Shown in pieces: positions 21,883 through 26,393 of a stretch of 26,393 nucleotides of DNA. A program made the position numbers and the translations under genes. Origin of the DNA: JACRDV01 sp024860865 [NCBI: Methanobacteriota archaeon] (GTDB taxonomy: Archaea > JACRDV01); assembly GCA_024860865.1 (NCBI GenBank), contig JACRDV010000062.1, positions 1 to 26,393 of the forward strand, read 5' to 3'. Every line of letters starts with the position of its first letter. Within the stretch, counting starts at the first letter, position 1. Below the pieces are notes generated by a model. It was not told where the DNA came from, did no database searches, and saw only the letters and a program-made list of their open reading frames with translations.

Positions 21883-22120
21883 TTCTTTCTATATCTTCTT
21901 CTTCCAATCCTTCTTCTTTTGCTATGGCTACTCCCTTTCCCACAAGCTTCTCAAATTCTTCTATGGCCGGAACCTTTATTTTCTTTAGAAAGATTGTATC
22001 TCCCTTTCTCATTATAACAAAGGGTGTACCTTTCTCTAACCCTTCCCTCAGGGTTTTAGGTATTACGACCTGTCCTCTAGAGGATATTTTTGTAATTTGT
22101 ATTTTCGGCAATATTATCAC
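21857..22120 (-). CDS. AbrB/SpoVT-type antitoxin (VapB-like)
   Basis: An 87-aa protein with the swapped-hairpin AbrB domain in residues 5-50: KISSRGQVVIPKTLREGLEKGTPF, then VIMRKGDTIFLKK. A C-terminal helical segment (EEFEKLVGKGVAIAKEEGLEEEDIERIVHK) should wrap the PIN toxin. It binds DNA as a dimer and normally represses its own operon. The gene remains intact although its partner is broken. The stop overlaps the toxin start, the standard VapBC layout. Confidence 0.88.
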   Translation of the reverse strand: MIILPKIQITKISSRGQVVIPKTLREGLEKGTPFVIMRKGDTIFLKKIKVPAIEEFEKLVGKGVAIAKEEGLEEEDIERIVHKHRKR

Positions 22121-22210
22121 CTACTTATTTTCTTACTTTCTTATCTATATAAAGATAACAGTTTTTAGAATTAGCAGACTATGTCGTATGCAGTTCATAA
22201 TCTTGTTTAA

Positions 22211-22810
22211 TCAAGTTTTTATTCTTTCAATAGAATCTTTACTCAAAATATAATGTTCATTCCTGGCATAATCTAATCCGTATATTTGAGTATCTCCAAC
22301 TTTTTTCTCAAAGTAAAAGTGAAGATGCCCAAAAATTAGATAGCTCGGCTTTACAGAATTCATTATCTCCCTTACTGGATCTATACCAACATCTCTCTTC
22401 CATTTCGTATGTATTACACCAACATTGCTGGGAGCTTCATGGGAAAGAAAAATGTCCACATTCCTCAGTTTCTTGCATTCCTCAACATCTTTAACTGTGA
22501 AGTGCCTTTCCCTTTCTTTGTATGTAGGGCTGTAGTTTCCATTAATCCCTGAGATTTTTAGACCATTTAAAACAATAACCTCAGCAGTTTTAATGTGTTT
22601 CAGATTATCGAATTTAATTCTACCCTTATCGATTGCCTTAATAATATCAAAATTTTCGTGGTTTCCTGCTATGAAATAAACAGGTTTGCTAAATGCAGAA
22701 TAGACAGTCATGTCTCCAACTTGCAAAACAAAGTCTGCATCCGCAGCATCCACAATATTCTTTGCAATTTCTATATCTCCATGAAGATCGCCGAGGAGAA
22801 GGATTTTCAT
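22211..22810 (-). CDS. Calcineurin-like metallophosphoesterase in the AbiE operon
   Basis: A 199-aa phosphoesterase with all metal-binding motifs: GDLHGD (residues 7-12), GDM (about 32-34), GNHE (about 49-52), SHEAP (about 123-127) and GHLH (about 162-165). It lacks extra domains and a signal peptide, so it is cytoplasmic. Substrate (nucleotide, RNA or phosphoprotein) is not predictable. It starts ten bases after the AbiEii stop on the same strand, without a visible promoter between, so it is part of that transcript. Confidence 0.9.
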   Translation of the reverse strand: MKILLLGDLHGDIEIAKNIVDAADADFVLQVGDMTVYSAFSKPVYFIAGNHENFDIIKAIDKGRIKFDNLKHIKTAEVIVLNGLKISGINGNYSPTYKERERHFTVKDVEECKKLRNVDIFLSHEAPSNVGVIHTKWKRDVGIDPVREIMNSVKPSYLIFGHLHFYFEKKVGDTQIYGLDYARNEHYILSKDSIERIKT

Positions 22811-22820
22811 GCCCTCACTT

Positions 22821-23810
22821 TTAAAATACTTTAATATCTTCTACAGTCGCCTTTCTACTAAAATCGCTGATTTCTATACCATCAAATAAATAGGCAAGAG
22901 GATACTTGATTTCACGAATAATTCTCAGTTTTTCTTTTGCCACACTTTTCTTCAAAAGAGACCTTGCAAGAGACAAGAAATTTTTATCCCTCTCATCAAG
23001 TTCTGCTAGAAAAGAATAATACGATATCACTTCCTCTATTGCTTTGGTAAGAGAGAAGCCAGAATCTGTCCTTATAAATCCAAATACATCATCAACAAAT
23101 TTCCTATATATGAACTTGCTCTCTATGTTTTTGAAAAATATTTTTGGATTAAAAATTTTTCTAGTTCTGTAAAAATAATATAAAACAAGTTTTCTCAGAA
23201 CTGTTTTGTCAGGATTGAGCCTTGATACGTGATACAAATCATAGATGTCTCTGCCCTTCAGCCTGTCATATAAAGCCCTGATTTTTGTTGCTGCAATTTC
23301 TTCAATGCTGTAGGTCGTTACTATGAATTTTTTATTTGTAATAGGCAACAAGAGCTCTTTTTCTACTTTGTTTAACACAGGAAATCTTTCAATAAAGGAA
23401 ATCTCCAATTTTATTGGTTGTAAAGTCCCAAAAACAGGGGTATACTTTGCATGTATTGTGGTCTGTTCATATCTTGTTTTGGTTTTTATCTTATAATTCA
23501 TATCTTGCTCTTTAAGCAGTTCTATTATTCTGTCTTTTATTTTTCTCCTTTCTTCCATTATCTTTCCTTTTTTCCCTATGGCATTAAAGTCCAAATCTAT
23601 AGAAAGCCTGGGTGTTTCTTTCAAGAAAAGTTTGTTTATCGCAGTACCGCCCTTCAGATAAAGTCTTTCTGCAAGAAATTTGTCTGCGTAAATGTCTTTC
23701 AAAACATGGATTAGTCTGAAATCCTGTTCAGCTAAGCTCAAATTATTTGTTTTTATTTCAGATGCCCATTTTTTAATTTTTGTCTCTGTTATTTCCAGCA
23801 AATTTACCAT
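22821..23810 (-). CDS. AbiEii-like nucleotidyltransferase toxin
   Basis: A 329-aa protein of the AbiEii/AbiGii (DUF1814) family, which acts as a nucleotidyltransferase toxin in type IV toxin-antitoxin/abortive infection systems. Motif I is KGGTAINKLFL (53-63), motif II is SIDLDF (D72 and D74, metal ligands), and the downstream block TKIRALYDRLKGRDIYDLYHV (about 173-193) carries the Lys and Asp of motifs III-IV. A helical C-terminal half follows. Its ATG overlaps the end of the AbiEi gene by seven bases. It appears complete. Confidence 0.9.
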   Translation of the reverse strand: MVNLLEITETKIKKWASEIKTNNLSLAEQDFRLIHVLKDIYADKFLAERLYLKGGTAINKLFLKETPRLSIDLDFNAIGKKGKIMEERRKIKDRIIELLKEQDMNYKIKTKTRYEQTTIHAKYTPVFGTLQPIKLEISFIERFPVLNKVEKELLLPITNKKFIVTTYSIEEIAATKIRALYDRLKGRDIYDLYHVSRLNPDKTVLRKLVLYYFYRTRKIFNPKIFFKNIESKFIYRKFVDDVFGFIRTDSGFSLTKAIEEVISYYSFLAELDERDKNFLSLARSLLKKSVAKEKLRIIREIKYPLAYLFDGIEISDFSRKATVEDIKVF

Positions 23811-24640
23811 CCCATTATATCCACGTTCTCAATTATGTTCCATTTTTTGGATAGCTTTCCTTTTTTATGAGCAGCAATATCTAAAAGGTATGCTTTGTTT
23901 GAAACATGTTTTTCTAACTCCTTCAACAAATTTCTATTCACTTTATATCTATTCTGATACAACTTATCCAAAATAAACCCAAACCTCTGCTTGAGAGAGA
24001 AAGTCTTTATTCTGTTTATATACAAAATTAATTTTTTAGTGTTTATTCTATCCAAGGAATTAGAAATGGTCCTTGCAACCTCACCTAATCCACCGCACAA
24101 ATCATAGCGATCCACTAAATCTATTGTGGTTTTCTCTAGATCTGACACATTTAAAAATGAGTTTGAATACTTCATTCTTTCAATTCCAAAGGACATCTTC
24201 TCTGAAATTTTTCTGAACTCTATTCTACTGTTTCCTATTTGTACGGGTCTTCTCTGCCTTACAACAGCAACAGTGACGATCATAGGAAGTTGCTCGGCTA
24301 TTCCATGCAAGTGGGCAGCACTTTGGTAACCTACATAATATTTCTCGTTTAAAATTTGCATGAGTTGGTCTATTATTAGGTACGGATCATTTACAAATTT
24401 CTCTCTATTGTAGAGCATGTCTGGTGGAATAACTATGTATGTGCCTTTCCCTGCCCTGAAGAGTATTTTCTTTTTTGTCAGGTTGTGCAAAATCTTTCTT
24501 GCATTACCTTCTCTAATCTTCTGATACTTTACTATTTGTTCTACACTTGTAACACTCCTTTCCTTGTTGATAAGAGAAAAATATACTTCCTGCTCTCTTG
24601 GGCTCATTTTAATCCTTAAATCCTTCAATTTTTCCCTCAT
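23804..24640 (-). CDS. AbiEi-like antitoxin/transcriptional regulator
   Basis: A 278-aa protein with an N-terminal winged helix (about 12-75: SPREQEVYFSLINKERSVTS, then GNARKILHNLTKKKILFRAGKGTYIV) and a C-terminal AbiEi domain (YYVGYQSAAHLHGIAEQLP at about 102-120, then VTDLEKTTIDLVDR-like SDLEKTTIDLVDRYDLCGG at about 174). This is the COG5340 antitoxin plan: the winged helix represses the operon and the remainder neutralises AbiEii. Together with the overlapping toxin gene the pair is intact. A palindrome between TATA box and start codon is the likely operator. Confidence 0.88.
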   Translation of the reverse strand: MREKLKDLRIKMSPREQEVYFSLINKERSVTSVEQIVKYQKIREGNARKILHNLTKKKILFRAGKGTYIVIPPDMLYNREKFVNDPYLIIDQLMQILNEKYYVGYQSAAHLHGIAEQLPMIVTVAVVRQRRPVQIGNSRIEFRKISEKMSFGIERMKYSNSFLNVSDLEKTTIDLVDRYDLCGGLGEVARTISNSLDRINTKKLILYINRIKTFSLKQRFGFILDKLYQNRYKVNRNLLKELEKHVSNKAYLLDIAAHKKGKLSKKWNIIENVDIMGW

Positions 24641-24650
24641 ATATACACAC

Positions 24651-24684
24651 CGTTACTATTATAGTAACGTTACGCATTTATAAA
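24651..24684 (-). promoter_or_regulatory. abiE promoter with palindromic operator
   Basis: A perfect 8-bp inverted repeat CGTTACTA-TTA-TAGTAACG spans 24651-24669, 11 bp upstream of the AbiEi start. A further half site (GTTACG) overlaps its distal edge. The TATA box TTTATAAATG is at 24675-24684 on the minus strand. A dimeric winged-helix repressor bound here would cover the transcription start, as expected for AbiEi autoregulation. Confidence 0.7.
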
Positions 24685-24704
24685 GCTTAATTTTTTAAGT
24701 TTTA

Positions 24705-24914
24705 TTATTCACTATACTCAAAATAAGAGCGAACAAAATATTTACAAAGTTTCATGAGCGCATAAATTGCATTTTCGCAAGCCACGAAGATTCTATTGGC
24801 AGCAGTGAGTATGTCGCCCTCTTCAAAGTTTCTCTTGGCAGAAGCAGGCGCACTCTTAGCACGGCTGAAATCCTCAATTATCTCATTTTTCACAGCGTCT
24901 TTCAATCCCTTCAC
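24705..24914 (-). pseudogene. Truncated HEPN-domain gene
   Basis: A 69-aa frame (GTG at 24914, or GTG at 24893 overlapping the MNT gene by 11 bp). The sequence EGDILTAANRIFVACENAIYALMK is the first two helices of a HEPN domain, but the frame ends (SYFEYSE) before the part that normally holds the RX4-6H catalytic motif; HEPN proteins are usually 110-140 aa. The abiE promoter follows at once, so the 3' half was probably deleted when the two systems became neighbours. It may still act as a short partner of the MNT protein. Confidence 0.6.
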
Positions 24915-25806
24915 CTTTCTGTATAATTTTATTAAAGAGCTTCATATAAAGACCCTCTATAATCTCCAACAGCTTTTCTGTTTTGAGTCTATTGGTGTTA
25001 CTCAAGATTTTGTATTCGCTTAATTTTTTTATTTTAGACATCGCATCTTTCCTTGACTGAGCTTCTAATCCTTCCAATTTGCATGCAAAAAATGCCAAAT
25101 CTTCAGATACTGTAGAAAGTATTTCTCTAGCAGATTCGTAATCTTTGTTTGTGTAATTTCTCCATGCTGCATTTATCCTCTCTTTCAAAAATTTCAATTC
25201 TTTTAAATCTTCATGTTGCTTCATGATTTCCCGCACATAATCTCCACCGTGAATTAATATTCCATTCATCAGCGCCTTTCTAATCAACTCATTTTCTTTA
25301 AATTCCATTTTAACGTCACTGGGCTTCAGGAAATGAATGTTTATTTTTTCGTCAGTCAGTTCAGAAATCTCCTTTTTGGCTCTGTTAATTTCTTTTTCAT
25401 CATCTGTAATTACAAGCAGGTCTATGTCGCTTTTTTCATCATAAGTTCCGGCAGCCAAAGAACCAAACAGTACGATGGCCTTTGGTTGGTTATACACAAA
25501 TTCTCTAAAAAGGGAGATAGCCGAAACCTTATTTTCAGGTAATGAAATGAATTTATGCTGATCAAAAAGTTGTCTCAGACTGAATGTTATGGGATTTAGG
25601 ATATTGAGCGATACAATCTTTGTTTTTCCAACTCTTTTTATCTTGAGTATGCCCAATGAAGAAAGTTTATTTATAGCGTCTGCCCCAGCGCCTTTCCCAA
25701 CATTGCTCCCTCTAATGAGCTCTATTTCCTTATACTCTTTCTGAGGATTTTTTAATAAAAGGGAAAGTATCCTTATAGCAGTCTTTGTTCCTATTATTTT
25801 TTCCAT
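24883..25806 (-). CDS. wHTH-MNT nucleotidyltransferase (HEPN/MNT-type antitoxin)
   Basis: A 307-aa protein. Residues 1-75 form a winged helix (ILSLLLKNPQKEYKEIELIR, then INKLSSLGILKIKR). Residues 108-170 form a minimal nucleotidyltransferase with G115-S116 (VLFGSLAAGTYDEKSD) and metal ligands D127 and D129 (SDIDLLVI). The rest is helical and Lys/Glu-rich (about 190-307, WRNYTNKDYESAREILSTV), resembling a HEPN-like bundle. MNT antitoxins block HEPN RNases, some by AMPylation. Here the DNA-binding domain suggests that it also regulates its own operon through the dyads upstream. Confidence 0.82.
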   Translation of the reverse strand: MEKIIGTKTAIRILSLLLKNPQKEYKEIELIRGSNVGKGAGADAINKLSSLGILKIKRVGKTKIVSLNILNPITFSLRQLFDQHKFISLPENKVSAISLFREFVYNQPKAIVLFGSLAAGTYDEKSDIDLLVITDDEKEINRAKKEISELTDEKINIHFLKPSDVKMEFKENELIRKALMNGILIHGGDYVREIMKQHEDLKELKFLKERINAAWRNYTNKDYESAREILSTVSEDLAFFACKLEGLEAQSRKDAMSKIKKLSEYKILSNTNRLKTEKLLEIIEGLYMKLFNKIIQKGEGIERRCEK

Positions 25807-25825
25807 ATTAAATAATTATTTTCAG

Positions 25826-25896
25826 CATTTAAATACTTTCCTGTTAATAGGGAATATGTCCTAATTTAAGGGAATAATACCTATTTTTAGGAATCC
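25826..25896 (-). promoter_or_regulatory. MNT-gene promoter with three tandem dyads
   Basis: TATA box GTATTTAAATG (25826-25836 on the minus strand) lies about 25 bp before the ATG, so the message should be leaderless. Directly upstream are three dyads of identical form CCT-N6-AGG at 25840-25851, 25860-25871 and 25880-25891, exactly 20 bp apart, about two helical turns. The first two are followed by GAAT at the same distance. The regular phasing points to cooperative binding of a dimeric regulator, most simply the winged helix of the gene itself. Confidence 0.65.
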
Positions 25897-25917
25897 AAAA
25901 ACGTAAAATTACGGTCA

Positions 25918-26043
25918 GTGCGTTATTTCAACTCTCCTTTTTATCACAACCCAGGAATAGTCGCTGTGCATAGATCAGCAAGAGGAATAACTTCGAAGGA
26001 AGCTCTTGATGCGTTAAGAGGTGCCGTTAAAACGGTTGTATAG
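25918..26043 (+). pseudogene. C-terminal gene fragment (41 aa)
   Basis: A frame reading NPGIVAVHRSARGITSKEALDALRGAVKTVV up to TAG at 26041. The composition and the clean Ala/Val-rich helix look like the end of a real protein. The frame is closed by a stop near 25888 and has only an internal GTG (25918) as start. I do not recognise the family. Probably a remnant left by the rearrangement that placed the toxin-antitoxin cluster here. Confidence 0.35.
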
Positions 26044-26140
26044 TATTCATACAATTTTTGAGATTTCTTCGCTTACAAATTTGAAAGTTCTTAATGATTT
26101 TATTTTGGCTATAAAATCAAGTGGTTAAATCAAATTCGTA

Positions 26141-26393
26141 TTACCAATATTCTTTTACATGATTCTCTAATATTTTGATACGCATTGGATTATCAATTAT
26201 CCTGCAAGTTCTTGTATAAGAACTGATTGTTTGGAGATCAGTTTTATCTGAATCCCATTTAATAGGTGTACCATTAGATGCAAGTAAGGTCTGTAAATAT
26301 TCGCAATCATATCAATCAGCTTCATTTCTTTCACAGTTTTCAATTGTTGAAATATTTGAAAGATTTGAATTATAAAGCTTGTACAGCCAAAAA
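26141..26393 (-). pseudogene. 3' part of a Cys-containing gene with an in-frame TGA
   Basis: Leftward frame running in from the right edge: NSNLSNISTIENCERNEAD, stop TGA (26312-26314), then YDCEYLQTLLASNG and further to HVKEYW with TAA at 26141. Coding character (three Cys, polar, Thr/Ser-rich) is equal on both sides of the TGA, so a single nonsense change (perhaps from TGG, Trp) is likely. It resembles the end of a secreted or pilin-like protein, but the start is outside the window. Confidence 0.4.

Noticed and set aside
25840-25896. CRISPR-like array (three units of 20 bp).
   Set aside because: The repeat core is only 12 bp with no separate spacers; regulatory dyads explain it better, and no cas gene is present.

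Overview
The window looks like a piece of an AT-rich archaeal chromosome, probably from a small-genome lineage of the DPANN type. The evidence is a class III (type IV pilin-like) signal peptide, an archaeal-style type IA topoisomerase, BRE/TATA boxes about 25-30 bp upstream of start codons, oligo-T ends, a C/D box sRNA with matching terminal stem, AbrB/PIN, AbiE and MNT/HEPN gene pairs, and frequent GTG/TTG starts. No rRNA or tRNA gene was seen, so finer placement is a guess.

Layout. 1-3.2 kb: an anchored HtrA-like protease, a 58-aa class III signal peptide protein, a secreted protein, a Cys-cluster membrane protein and a C/D box sRNA. 3.2-6.2 kb: a Vsr/PD-(D/E)XK-like endonuclease with NUMOD3-like repeats and a small companion gene, lying between what look like the two halves of a paralogous small gene; then an endonuclease III-like gene divergent from a single-OB-fold protein. 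6-7 kb: a DUF72 protein and a decayed fragment of a second copy. 7.1-17.1 kb: a leftward surface-protein locus. A 1423-aa secreted protein ends in a junction (HGNEALPKQE) plus hydrophobic tail and is followed by a membrane-protein gene. Downstream are several partial copies of the same junction, each with a different tail and usually its own membrane-protein gene. An IS66 element (8-bp target duplication) has inserted in this array, and a second DDE insertion sequence (24-bp inverted repeats, 8-bp duplication) has inserted in the IS66. 17.3-20.5 kb: topA, a PNPOx-like flavoprotein and three very small genes. 20.7-21.9 kb: a glycosyltransferase and a PIN toxin, both broken by frameshifts. 21.9-25.9 kb: a leftward toxin-antitoxin cluster (AbrB antitoxin, phosphoesterase, AbiEii, AbiEi, truncated HEPN, wHTH-MNT) with a palindromic operator before abiEi and three 20-bp-spaced dyads before the MNT gene. 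25.9-26.4 kb: gene fragments.

Two themes stand out. First, the tail-cassette array around the 1423-aa protein looks like a reservoir for changing the membrane-proximal end of a surface protein. Second, the right third is a run of toxin-antitoxin systems, in which a phosphoesterase gene travels tightly with an AbiE pair. Protein-family calls are from motif recognition by eye; no database search was made.
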